DNA of 25,960 nt, taken from Eshraghiella sp964441705 (GTDB lineage Bacteria; Bacillota; Clostridia; Lachnospirales; Lachnospiraceae). This document shows, in pieces, positions 16,668-24,524 of the stretch. The translations under genes and the position numbers were made by a program. Position 1 is the first letter of the stretch. The number at the start of each line of letters is the position of its first letter. The DNA lies in contig CAYTWF010000045.1 in NCBI GenBank assembly GCA_964441705.1, positions 1 through 25,960 of the forward strand, in the 5' to 3' direction. Under the pieces are notes generated by a model that saw nothing but the letters and a program-made list of their open reading frames with translations, did not search any database and was not told where the DNA came from.

Positions 16668-18380
16668 CTATTCCACATCATCATCTGTCTCATAGGTAAT
16701 CTTCATCATTTCAGAAAAAGATGTTACACCATCAAGTACATACTTGGCTGCTGCCTGTCTCAAGGTTGCCATGCCCTCACGCTGTGCCTGTGCTGTTATC
16801 TCATCTGCATTGGCTCTGCGTGCAATAAGATTACGTATCTTGTGGGTTATTGGCATTATCTCGTATACACCAATTCGTCCATAATAGCCTGTGTTGCCGC
16901 ATATCTGGCAGCCACATGGTTCCTTAATTAACAGACGTTCATTGACTGGCACTCCAAGACGTTCTTTTTCCTCATCTGTAGCCTCATGTGTAGTCTTGCA
17001 CTCACACAGACGTCTTACAAGTCGCTGTGCGATTATGCCTACAAGTGAATCACCCAGAAGATATGGTTCAACACCCATGTCAATAAGACGGGCGATTGAT
17101 GCCGCTGTTGAATTAGTATGTAATGTACTTACAACAAGATGTCCGGTGATTGAGGCTTTAACAGCAATCTCTGCTGTCTCGCTGTCTCGAATCTCACCTA
17201 TCATGATTATATCCGGGTCCTGTCTTAAGATTGACCTTAAGGCGCTGGCAAAGGTAAGATTGGCTTTAGTATTAACCTGTACCTGGTTAACGCCGTCAAC
17301 ATTTGCCTCTACAGGGTCCTCAACTGTAATAATATTAACCTCATCACTTGAAAGCTCACTTAACGCTGTATACAGTGTGGTTGATTTACCACTTCCTGTA
17401 GGTCCTGTAACAAGAATAATTCCATGAGGATTCCTGAGGATATTATCGAATTTCTCCATGTCCCCCTGAGAAAGACCAAGGTCCTTCTTATCTCTCTTAA
17501 AGCCCTCCTTGGAGGCAAGTCGCATAACAACCTTTTCTCCAAATACCGTAGGCAGGTTGCTTACTCGTATATCGTATTCCTTACGGTCTACTGTTATGGT
17601 AATACGTCCGTCCTGAGGCTTTCTTTTCTCGGAAATATCCATTCCTGATATAACCTTAAGTCTGGCAATAATCGCTGAGTATAAAGACTTATCATAGGTT
17701 ATTGCCTCACGCAGCACGCCATCGACTCTATAACGGACTCTTACATTATATTCAAATGGTTCAATATGTATATCGGATGCTCTCTGTCTGGCTGCACCCT
17801 CTATAAGATTCTTAACAAGGAGAACAATTGGGGAATTCTCAATACTTTCTTTTCTTAAGTTATCCTCTTCATCATCCTCAAGATAGTCCTGCTGTTCCTG
17901 ACGAAACTGCTCTGCAACTGCCATGGCCTGTGATTTGCCATAAAGCTTGTCAATTGCCGCACTGATATCATTGGTATTGGCAAGGTATGGAATAACGTTC
18001 ATTCCGGTAATAATACTGATATCATCAATAGCCATAATATCCATTGGGTTGTCCATCGCAACCTTAAGAACATTGGCCTGTCTGGAATCTATAGCATATG
18101 GAAGAGCATTATATTTACGGACAATGTTCTCTCCTACCAAATGTACAGCTGTATCATCAATGTCCTCCTTACGAAGGTCGACATACTCGATATCCAGCTG
18201 TTCACACAAAATATCATTAATCTGGTCCTGTGTGGTATATCCAAGAGCTATAATTGCCTCGCCAAGCTTAATTCCCTTATTCTTCTGCTCGTGCAGGGCC
18301 TCTGTAAGCTGTTCCTCTGTTATGATATTCTTGCTGACCAGAAGGTCTCCCAGTCGTAAAGTCTTTCTAGTGTATGCCAT
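16668..18380 (-). CDS. pilB: Type IV pilus assembly ATPase PilB (GspE family)
   Basis: A 570-residue protein. Residues about 8-150 form an MshEN/GspE N-terminal domain (LRLGDLLVSKNIITEEQLTE). In other PilB/MshE proteins this domain can bind c-di-GMP, but binding here is not shown by the sequence. The core shows SDIHIEPFEYNVRVRYRVDG, Walker A GPTGSGKSTT, Walker B IIMIGEIRD and the His box GHLVVSTLHTN. Near 465-515 is the zinc tetracysteine region, here LCECKTT... and CGCQICGNTGYYG. PilB powers pilus extension. ATG at 18380 has the SD AGGAG. It follows the 381-residue anchored protein by 24 bp and is the first recognisable pilus gene of the operon. Confidence 0.95.
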   Translation of the reverse strand: MAYTRKTLRLGDLLVSKNIITEEQLTEALHEQKNKGIKLGEAIIALGYTTQDQINDILCEQLDIEYVDLRKEDIDDTAVHLVGENIVRKYNALPYAIDSRQANVLKVAMDNPMDIMAIDDISIITGMNVIPYLANTNDISAAIDKLYGKSQAMAVAEQFRQEQQDYLEDDEEDNLRKESIENSPIVLLVKNLIEGAARQRASDIHIEPFEYNVRVRYRVDGVLREAITYDKSLYSAIIARLKVISGMDISEKRKPQDGRITITVDRKEYDIRVSNLPTVFGEKVVMRLASKEGFKRDKKDLGLSQGDMEKFDNILRNPHGIILVTGPTGSGKSTTLYTALSELSSDEVNIITVEDPVEANVDGVNQVQVNTKANLTFASALRSILRQDPDIIMIGEIRDSETAEIAVKASITGHLVVSTLHTNSTAASIARLIDMGVEPYLLGDSLVGIIAQRLVRRLCECKTTHEATDEEKERLGVPVNERLLIKEPCGCQICGNTGYYGRIGVYEIMPITHKIRNLIARRANADEITAQAQREGMATLRQAAAKYVLDGVTSFSEMMKITYETDDDVE

Positions 18381-18404
18381 TATATTATCTCCTGAAATCG
18401 ATTA

Positions 18405-19550
18405 TTAATCTGTAATCTCCTGGTAGTCATAGCCTGAGCCTGTTACCGAGACAACTGCCTGCATAACATTGTCATAGCTTGTTCCACACACGTATCTCTG
18501 CTTAGGATTATCTGTTGTAAGAGACACCTCTCCATCCGTTGTTACTACAGCATCCGGATATAGGAACGCAAAATATGCATCAATATATTCATATGGGTCA
18601 TCGCCGTCCGTATAGGTTGGAAGAACCAGCTGTCCCTTAAATATCACTACTATATAGTTCTCATGCTCCTGCTCATAGCCCGAATTATTGTAGCCAAGTA
18701 ATGTTCTATCCAGTGTAAAGCCTCTTGCCTCTTCATTATTATCCCTGAAAAGATAAGCTCTGTCCCCTGTTACCTCATAGGACATATGAGTAGTAGTATC
18801 CTCTGTAAGCTCTGTAATCACTGCAATATCTTCATCCACAACACCATCAACTATACTCATATCCATCTGTGATGGTTCGCTGATATACCTATCGGCCTTG
18901 GTAATGGTATACTTAAGCTCCTTGTCGCTGATATAATACCCCTCCTGGGCTGCCACAGCATCATCTGACTTACAGGTAATTATTATCTCATCACCTATTG
19001 CTAGTCCACTTGTCTTATTAACATCATATTCCAGGCTCTTAAGGTATTCATTGTCGGAATTGTTAACATATGTCACGCACACATATGGACTCGTTCCACT
19101 TGTAATAATCTGCAGGTCTTTAAAGGCATCAAGTGCCTGACCATCCTTAAGTCCCGTAATCTTGCTTCGCCTGCTGGTCTTATCCACCTTAATATTAAGC
19201 TTCTGCGCCAGCGTCTCATTATATTCCACATTAATTGTAATATAATCGCCATTAGACAGGCTGCTGTCTTTATCTATAGTATAAGTTATTGAATTCACGA
19301 ATTCATTATATACTTCTCTGTCAGAATCCGCTGCATCCACTCCTGCAAGTGCTGCATACAGACCAACCTCATCAAGAGACGCCGTCGCACTGGCATTGCC
19401 ATCTAAGCCTTCTGTCTTAATAATAATATATTTTGCAAGAGAGAATTCGTCTGAGGTTGTTACTTTATATCTAATAACAATTATCGCAATCAGAATAATT
19501 ACCGGAACAATTACTGTCAGAGCTGTCTTAATTAATTTATTTTTATTCAT
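18405..19550 (-). CDS. Membrane-anchored protein of unknown function, first gene of the pilus operon
   Basis: The protein has 381 residues with an N-terminal membrane helix at about 8-26 (TALTVIVPVIILIAIIVI) and no cleavage site, so most of it should lie outside the cell. The rest appears to contain repeats: segments starting FSLAKYIIIKTEGLDGNASA and phrases such as LSNGDYITINVEYNETLAQKLNI and LAIGDEIIITCKSDD resemble extracellular domains found after zinc ribbons or membrane anchors in many clostridial proteins (TcaA/YvbJ-like layout; resemblance only). No catalytic motif is seen. ATG at 19550 has AGGAG and lies about 12 bases from the predicted transcription start. Its place before pilB suggests a wall-facing accessory or regulator of the pilus, but no function can be assigned. 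Confidence 0.75.
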   Translation of the reverse strand: MNKNKLIKTALTVIVPVIILIAIIVIRYKVTTSDEFSLAKYIIIKTEGLDGNASATASLDEVGLYAALAGVDAADSDREVYNEFVNSITYTIDKDSSLSNGDYITINVEYNETLAQKLNIKVDKTSRRSKITGLKDGQALDAFKDLQIITSGTSPYVCVTYVNNSDNEYLKSLEYDVNKTSGLAIGDEIIITCKSDDAVAAQEGYYISDKELKYTITKADRYISEPSQMDMSIVDGVVDEDIAVITELTEDTTTHMSYEVTGDRAYLFRDNNEEARGFTLDRTLLGYNNSGYEQEHENYIVVIFKGQLVLPTYTDGDDPYEYIDAYFAFLYPDAVVTTDGEVSLTTDNPKQRYVCGTSYDNVMQAVVSVTGSGYDYQEITD

Positions 19551-19569
19551 TGCGGCTCCTATTGTTTAT

Positions 19570-19598
19570 ATTATGATACATTGGCAAATATATGTCAA
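19570..19598 (-). promoter_or_regulatory. Proximal sigma-A-type promoter of the pilus operon
   Basis: On the minus strand, TTGACA (19598-19593) is separated by exactly 17 bp from CATAAT (19575-19570): a consensus -35 and a 5/6 match -10. Transcription would start near 19563, giving a leader of only about 12 bases that already contains the AGGAG of the first gene. It lies just upstream of the 381-residue anchored protein. Confidence 0.85.
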
Positions 19599-19616
19599 GT
19601 AATATTAACCTAAATA

Positions 19617-19645
19617 ATTGTAGCACTGTTCAAGTAGAAAATCAA
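19617..19645 (-). promoter_or_regulatory. Distal sigma-A-type promoter of the pilus operon
   Basis: On the minus strand, TTGATT (19645-19640), a 17-bp spacer and TACAAT (19622-19617) form a second, weaker promoter 47 bp upstream of the proximal one. It begins only 12 bp after the sigG stop codon. No terminator hairpin is seen between sigG and these promoters. Confidence 0.6.
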
Positions 19646-19656
19646 TCTTTTTGCAA

Positions 19657-20433
19657 CTAGGACAGATAGTTTCTCATGCTTTTAATAGCATTTTTTTCAA
19701 GTCGGCTGACCTGAGCCTGTGATATGCATATCTCCTGGGCAACCTCCATCTGTGTCTTGCCTTCAAAGAATCTCATTTTAACAATTTCCTTTTCCCGCTG
19801 AGGCAGTCTTTTCACTGCATCCTTAAGTGATAAATCACTTACCCAGTTCTCCTCAGTATTGTGGGTGTCTCCTATCTGGTCCATCACATACAGTGTATCT
19901 CCGCCATCTGTATACACCGGTTCATAGAGTGATACCGGGCTTTGTATGGCGTCAAGGGCGTACACAATATCCTCCTTGCTGATTCCAACCTCTGAGGCAA
20001 TCTCATTAATTGTGGGCTCCTTCTGGCGTTCCTTGGTAAGACGCTCTCTGGCATATATTGCCTTGTATGCAGTGTCACGGAGGGAACGGGATACTCTTAT
20101 CTGGCTGTTATCACGAAGATAGCGTCGAATCTCACCAATAATCATGGGTACAGCATATGTGGAAAATTTTACCATTAATGTTGTGTCAAAGTTATCAATT
20201 GCCTTTATAAGCCCAATGCAGCCAATCTGAAAAAGGTCATCCAGATTCTCATTATTACCGGAGAAACGCTGCACCACACTAAGCACCAGTCGAAGATTGC
20301 CTTTAATGTATCGTTCTCTTGCTGCCTTGTCCCCTTCTTTTACCTTGTATATCAGTGTTTCCTTCTCCTGGGCTGTTAACAGCGGTAATTTCGAGGTGTT
20401 AACTCCACATATTTCAACTTTATATGCTGCCAT
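19657..20433 (-). CDS. sigG: RNA polymerase sporulation sigma factor SigG
   Basis: The product is the late forespore sigma factor. From ATG 20433 the protein is 258 residues and begins MAAYKVEICGVNTSKLPLL, closely matching the conserved SigG N-terminus (KVEICGV.TSKLP); the SD is AGGTG. An in-frame ATG at 20454 lacks an SD. Region 2 shows NLRLVLSVVQRFSG, DDLFQIGCIGLIKAIDNFD and KFSTYAVPMIIGEIRRYLRD; region 4 shows QREKEIVKMRFFEGKTQMEVA and ISQAQVSRLEKNAIKSM. It normally follows sigE directly, but here four genes lie between. I could not recognise a SigF or SigG type promoter in the 93 bp upstream, so expression may depend on read-through or on a promoter I cannot see. Confidence 0.95.
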   Translation of the reverse strand: MAAYKVEICGVNTSKLPLLTAQEKETLIYKVKEGDKAARERYIKGNLRLVLSVVQRFSGNNENLDDLFQIGCIGLIKAIDNFDTTLMVKFSTYAVPMIIGEIRRYLRDNSQIRVSRSLRDTAYKAIYARERLTKERQKEPTINEIASEVGISKEDIVYALDAIQSPVSLYEPVYTDGGDTLYVMDQIGDTHNTEENWVSDLSLKDAVKRLPQREKEIVKMRFFEGKTQMEVAQEICISQAQVSRLEKNAIKSMRNYLS

Positions 20434-20526
20434 ATTCTGCACCTGCCTGTTCATGTATTTTCTTACACGAATAGGATTAACAGAATGGCATCCACCTAAT
20501 CACTTAAATCCACGAAAATTATGGTA

Positions 20527-21327
20527 TTAATTACCTGCGCTTTCATATATTGAGGTTCCCTTGCGAAATACCATATAGGCAATACCAAGAAAAACAATGG
20601 CAATTATCCATTCAACGCCAATTGAGGCAAGTGCACCTGTTCCTGTAAGAAAATACCGTGCAGGCAGGTATGCCACAAAGGCAAACGGAATTATGTAGCT
20701 TATAATGAATTTAACCGGCTTGGAATATATCTCAGTTGGGTATTTGGCAAAATCCGCCATATTATATGCCACCTGTAAAAACGGTCCGCTTATCTTAAGC
20801 CAGAATGCCAGTGCCGAGAAAAACAGCTTAACTGCTGTATATATAAGTGCTCCGGCAATTACAGACACCAGAAACAGTATTACGCTGCCAAAGGTTACCG
20901 TTACGGTATGATTAACCACCGCCCTGATAACAAGTATCATACCTATTGCCAGCTCTCCAATTGCATCCGGCTGCAGCGTTTCGCTGATAACCTGAAACAG
21001 TATGTTGGCCGGTCTTAGCATATATCTGTCAAAGGCACCGTTAACCACATACCAGTAGGACACCATCCACAGATTGTCCGTAAAAAGATGGTCTATTCCC
21101 CTTGGAATCTGGGCAAAGCCATACATAAACACCAGCTGTTCAAAGGTCCAGTTGTCAAGGTGGGAAATCTGCCTGAATACCAGAAACAAGAACAATATTC
21201 CTCCTGCCTGGGACAGGAAAAATCCCACCAGTCCAATAAGCATATCGCCCTTGGACTGCATAAGCTTTTTAAAAAATTGTGCTATAAATACTTTATATAA
21301 TCTGCAATATCTTTTTATCGTATGCAT
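20527..21327 (-). CDS. ABC-2 type transporter permease (COG3694-like)
   Basis: The integral membrane protein has 266 residues from ATG 21327, which has GGAGG five bases upstream; a TTG-initiated frame 12 bases longer (21339) is less likely. It starts MHTIKRYCRLYKVFIAQFFKKLMQSKGDM and has about six predicted membrane helices. The text GFAQIPRGIDHLFTDNLWMVSYW matches the COG3694 permeases, which pair with COG4587 and COG4586 subunits. The SD lies in the last codons of the preceding permease gene, and the two are nearly contiguous. The substrate is unknown; relatives have been linked to export of toxic compounds. It is the last gene of the cassette between sigE and sigG. Confidence 0.88.
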   Translation of the reverse strand: MHTIKRYCRLYKVFIAQFFKKLMQSKGDMLIGLVGFFLSQAGGILFLFLVFRQISHLDNWTFEQLVFMYGFAQIPRGIDHLFTDNLWMVSYWYVVNGAFDRYMLRPANILFQVISETLQPDAIGELAIGMILVIRAVVNHTVTVTFGSVILFLVSVIAGALIYTAVKLFFSALAFWLKISGPFLQVAYNMADFAKYPTEIYSKPVKFIISYIIPFAFVAYLPARYFLTGTGALASIGVEWIIAIVFLGIAYMVFRKGTSIYESAGN

Positions 21328-21328
21328 A

Positions 21329-22147
21329 TCAGCCTCCAAGTACTACAAGACGTTTGGTAATCCTCTTCCACAGCAGACTTCCAAGTCCAAATAAAATTCC
21401 AACCCACAAAAGCTGGCGAAGCATTACCAGTGCAAGCTCAGTTCCTGTATATTTGCCAAGATATATCATTACCGGCACATATACCATTGATGAAAACGGC
21501 ATGAAATCAAATATTTTCTGAACCACCTCAGGGAAAAAGCTAAGTGGTATCAGCTGTCCTGTCAGAAATGAAATGACTGCATTACGAATTATCAGCATTC
21601 CAAAAAGATAGGTGGTGCAAAAGGATATTAACCCAAAGCAGAAATCAAACAGCGAATACACCAGAAAGCTCAATATCATACTCAGCACATACATAAGCAT
21701 CTGTGGGAACGGAGTTACCCCAAGTCCAAGCACAGCTGCCTTGTATATCTCCACTCCTATCCATATGAATACGGATGGAAAAAGAAAATAATACACCATG
21801 TCGCCAAAGCTCTGAGCTATAAGACTTGTTCTGTAGTCAATAGGCTTAATAAGGTTCATTGCCACTGAGCCGTCCTGTACCTGCATTCCAATATTTTTGG
21901 CAATACCAATACATACGCAGGTGCTTGTAATAAAGCTCATAAATACATATACCATCATTTCATCTCTGGTCAGTCCGCCAAGTGTACTGCCCTGGGCACT
22001 GCTGTAAATTGCCATCCACAGGTAATATGCAATAAACGAACCAAGCACATCACATAATATAAACAGATAAAAGCTTCCCTTGTATGCCATCTGTCTTTTA
22101 AGCTCGTTAGAGGCAAATGGTCTGTATGTTTTGAAAAATTTTCTCAT
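21329..22147 (-). CDS. ABC-2 type transporter permease (COG4587-like)
   Basis: The preferred start is ATG 22147 (MRKFFKTYRPFASNELKRQM), which has AGGTGG five bases upstream. A GTG three codons earlier (22156), directly after the ATPase stop, lacks an SD. The 272-residue product has about six membrane helices. Phrases such as LIKPIDYRTSLIAQSFGD and SFFPEVVQKIFDFMPFSSMVYVP are typical of the COG4587 permease half of this ABC exporter type. With the neighbouring permease and ATPase it would form a heterodimeric export channel in the cytoplasmic membrane. Confidence 0.88.
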   Translation of the reverse strand: MRKFFKTYRPFASNELKRQMAYKGSFYLFILCDVLGSFIAYYLWMAIYSSAQGSTLGGLTRDEMMVYVFMSFITSTCVCIGIAKNIGMQVQDGSVAMNLIKPIDYRTSLIAQSFGDMVYYFLFPSVFIWIGVEIYKAAVLGLGVTPFPQMLMYVLSMILSFLVYSLFDFCFGLISFCTTYLFGMLIIRNAVISFLTGQLIPLSFFPEVVQKIFDFMPFSSMVYVPVMIYLGKYTGTELALVMLRQLLWVGILFGLGSLLWKRITKRLVVLGG

Positions 22148-22156
22148 ATACGCCAC

Positions 22157-23161
22157 CTATGCCATTCCGTTCTTATATATTTCTTTAACAATATCTGAAA
22201 GCTCTGTTTCCTTAATCTCCATATCCCTAATTTCTGTATGTCTCATTATCGCTGAAATTACCTCAGATACGTTAACCTTCTCTTTGTTAAATCCAATTTT
22301 AACATTGTTATTATCCCTTGACACTTCAAGAAGTCCTGGCTCGATTCCCAGCTCTGTGCCATAGTCAGCTCTGGCCGCAGCCTCCGGATTGGCAGCCTCC
22401 ACAATTACCGTTCTGCCTGTTCCATACTGAGCCTTCAGCTCGGCAAGCGTGCCATCATATATCTTGTGTCCCGCATCTATGATAATTATTCTTTTACACA
22501 GCTCCTCAATATCTCCCAAATCATGAGTAGTAAGAATAACCGTTGTGTCAAACTTCTCATTAATCTCTTTAATTGCCGCCCTGATATTGTCCTTAACCAC
22601 CAGGTCAAGTCCTATGGTTGGTTCATCCAGAAACAGCACCTTCGGATTATGTAAAAGAGCGGCTGCAAGGTCTGCTCTCATTCTCTGTCCCAGGGAAAGT
22701 GTTCTTACAGTATTATGAATAAACGGCTTAAGCTCCAGTGTTTTATCCAGAAACTCCATTCTTTCCTTGAACATGTCAGGTTCAATATCATATATCTCTT
22801 TGAGCACAGTAAAAGATTCAGACAGCGGAAGGTCCCACCACAGCTGGGTCCTCTGTCCAAATACTACACCTATATTTCTTGCATTTTCTTTTCTGTTCTT
22901 ACTTGGGTCCACACCATTAACAAGAATATTTCCTGAGGTTGGTGTAAGAATTCCTGTCATCATTTTAATGGTTGTACTTTTACCTGCTCCGTTATTGCCG
23001 ATATAGCCTACCATCTCCCCCTTATCAATATGAAAGGATATGTCCTCTACTGCACATTTTCTCACCTTTTCGCTTGAGAACAATCCTTTAATCGCGCCTT
23101 TAAAGCCAGGATATTTCTTGGCTGACACAAATTCCTTACTTATGCTGTTAACCTCTATCAT
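22157..23161 (-). CDS. ABC transporter ATP-binding protein (COG4586-like)
   Basis: A 334-residue ATPase with Walker A GNNGAGKSTT, the family-specific sequence GVVFGQRTQLWWDLPLSESF, ABC signature LSLGQRMRADLAAAL, Walker B VLFLDEPTIGLD and H-loop LTTHD. The last roughly 100 residues form an extra C-terminal domain common in drug and polysaccharide exporters. ATG 23161 overlaps the upstream stop as TAATG, with GGGAG as SD. It energises the two permeases encoded immediately downstream. Confidence 0.94.
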   Translation of the reverse strand: MIEVNSISKEFVSAKKYPGFKGAIKGLFSSEKVRKCAVEDISFHIDKGEMVGYIGNNGAGKSTTIKMMTGILTPTSGNILVNGVDPSKNRKENARNIGVVFGQRTQLWWDLPLSESFTVLKEIYDIEPDMFKERMEFLDKTLELKPFIHNTVRTLSLGQRMRADLAAALLHNPKVLFLDEPTIGLDLVVKDNIRAAIKEINEKFDTTVILTTHDLGDIEELCKRIIIIDAGHKIYDGTLAELKAQYGTGRTVIVEAANPEAAARADYGTELGIEPGLLEVSRDNNNVKIGFNKEKVNVSEVISAIMRHTEIRDMEIKETELSDIVKEIYKNGMA

Positions 23162-23649
23162 TAGTACACTCCCTTTTCCAGCCTGTCTCTTTCAAATCTG
23201 TCATTAATCTTGAGGCAGTCATATATTTCTCTTCCGTATTTCTTACGTATCTGCATAAGGTATATGTCATTATGTACATGCTCATTGACAATTGCTGCCA
23301 TCAGCTTATCTTCCCCGCAGCTTCCTGACCACTGTCTGTCTTCCTCCATAACTCCGGCAGTAAGCGCCAGGTTATCATCAACAGCAATCATCAGTCGGTT
23401 ACACACATGGTCAATTGACATTCGGTGTCCGTGGGTGAATACTCTTACCCCTGCCGGCACTCTTCCAACGTCATAAAAAGAAAAAATAAGCACATAGATA
23501 TTATTATCTGCCAGAAATCTCAACTCCTCTGCAAATTCAGAGATTGGGAAATCAGCATTAATGCATACACTGTGCTTTGCCTGTCTTAGTAGCTCTCTGG
23601 CATTGTTGACAACGTCCTCATAGCCACAAAGCTGTTTTATTTTATCCAT
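23161..23649 (-). CDS. Stand-alone TrmB-type effector-binding (PLD-like) domain protein
   Basis: A 162-residue protein. The start KIKQLCGYEDVVNNARELLRQAK, then ICINADFPISEFAEELRFLADN and VRVFTHGHRMSIDHVCNRLMIAVDD, follow the pattern of the C-terminal domain of TrmB-family regulators, which has a phospholipase-D-like fold. TrmB proteins are usually about 250-270 residues with an N-terminal winged helix; that DNA-binding part is missing. The upstream 134 bp hold a promoter and no coding continuation. The HxK(x)4D catalytic motif of true PLD enzymes is absent. It is the first gene of the ABC cassette and overlaps the ATPase gene by one base. It may sense a ligand for the transporter or act with a separate regulator (inference). 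Confidence 0.65.
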   Translation of the reverse strand: MDKIKQLCGYEDVVNNARELLRQAKHSVCINADFPISEFAEELRFLADNNIYVLIFSFYDVGRVPAGVRVFTHGHRMSIDHVCNRLMIAVDDNLALTAGVMEEDRQWSGSCGEDKLMAAIVNEHVHNDIYLMQIRKKYGREIYDCLKINDRFERDRLEKGVY

Positions 23650-23684
23650 ATAATCACCATATTCCCTGCATATTCAACCTAAGC

Positions 23685-23716
23685 AACACTGGAGATACAT
23701 TTCCATCTCCAGCGTT
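23685..23716 (-). other. Hairpin at the predicted 5' end of the ABC cassette transcript
   Basis: CTGGAGAT (23689-23696) and ATCTCCAG (23705-23712) form a perfect 8-bp stem with an 8-nt loop; AAC/GTT pairs beyond one mismatch extend it. On the minus strand no U-run follows, so it is a poor terminator for sigE. With the predicted start near 23710 the transcript would open with GGAGAT paired to ATCTCC, a 5' stem that could protect the mRNA. Confidence 0.55.
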
Positions 23717-23745
23717 ATTATAGTCTTTAATTTATATAGGTACAA
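23717..23745 (-). promoter_or_regulatory. Sigma-A-type promoter of the ABC cassette
   Basis: On the minus strand a perfect -10 TATAAT (23722-23717) is preceded after 17 bp by TTGTAC (23745-23740), a partial -35. It lies between sigE and the TrmB-like gene, so the cassette can be expressed independently of the sporulation genes that flank it. Confidence 0.65.
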
Positions 23746-23783
23746 TATTAATTTTTTATTATTTCTGTAACTATTTTAACATT

Positions 23784-24524
23784 TTACTCATACCTGACTA
23801 TGTCCTTTTTAAGTCTCTTGATTATCTTTTTCTCAAGTCTTGATATATAGGACTGTGATATTCCAAGGAGGTCTGCCACCTCCTTCTGGGTCATCTCGGT
23901 ACCATCAGGGGAGTTAAGTCCAAATCTCAAATCTATAATCGTCCGTTCTCTTTCACCCAGCCTGTCAATCGCCTTGTTGAGAAGCTTTTTTTCTACCTCA
24001 TCCTCCATATCCTTGTAGATAATATCCTCATCTGTTCCAAGTATGTCAGACAGCAGCAGTTCATTTCCGTCCCAGTCAACATTAAGAGGTTCATCAATTG
24101 ACACCTCAAGTCTTGTTTTGTTATTACGTCTCAGATACATAAGTATCTCATTTTCAATGCACCGCGAGGCGTAGGTTGCCAGCTTAATATTTTTCTCCGG
24201 GTCATAGGAATTAATTGCCTTAATAAGTCCTATTGTCCCAATAGAAATAAGGTCCTCAACGCCTACCCCTGTGTTATCAAATTTTTTGGCAATATACACT
24301 ACCAGTCTTAAATTGTGTTCAATAAGCATTGATTTGGCTTTAGTATCGAATTCTGTCCCCAGGTCGGCAATAACCTCTGCTTCCTCCTCTGGTTCCAGTG
24401 GCGCAGGCAATACATCTGCCCCTCCGATATAGTGAATGTCCCCTTTACGCTCCATGATAAGGCTTTTGAATGTAGGGACCATTTTAAACTGAAAATAATT
24501 TGGCATCATAACTTTTAAATACAT
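23784..24524 (-). CDS. sigE: RNA polymerase sporulation sigma factor SigE (pro-SigE)
   Basis: A 246-residue mother-cell sigma factor. An N-terminal pro-sequence of about 31 residues precedes YIGGADVLPAPL, matching the segment just after the cleavage site in Bacillus subtilis pro-SigE (YIGG). Region 2 reads NLRLVVYIAKKFDNTGVGVEDLISIGT and KLATYASRCIENEILMYLRR; region 4 reads GERERTIIDLRFGL and DLLGISQSYISRLEKKIIKRLKK. ATG 24524 overlaps the spoIIGA stop as TAATG, with AAGGAG as SD. It is activated by SpoIIGA, encoded just upstream. No intrinsic terminator with a U-run is seen after it. Confidence 0.97.
   Translation of the reverse strand: MYLKVMMPNYFQFKMVPTFKSLIMERKGDIHYIGGADVLPAPLEPEEEAEVIADLGTEFDTKAKSMLIEHNLRLVVYIAKKFDNTGVGVEDLISIGTIGLIKAINSYDPEKNIKLATYASRCIENEILMYLRRNNKTRLEVSIDEPLNVDWDGNELLLSDILGTDEDIIYKDMEDEVEKKLLNKAIDRLGERERTIIDLRFGLNSPDGTEMTQKEVADLLGISQSYISRLEKKIIKRLKKDIVRYE

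Noticed and set aside
16891..17427. 178-residue plus-strand frame.
   Set aside because: It lies entirely antisense to the catalytic part of pilB and has no SD or recognisable motif.
1..19550. Competence (DNA uptake) machinery made of the pilus operon plus comM.
   Set aside because: No ComEA, ComEC or ComFA-like gene is present in the window, and comM is separated by a terminator and pseudogene; the link would be speculation.
20434..20526. SigF- or SigG-type promoter for sigG.
   Set aside because: Partial matches to the -10 consensus exist (GTAAGAAAATA near 20460), but no -35 at correct spacing.
23685..23716. Intrinsic terminator of sigE.
   Set aside because: The stem is good but is followed by GCTTAGGTTG rather than a U-run on the transcribed strand; listed as a hairpin instead.
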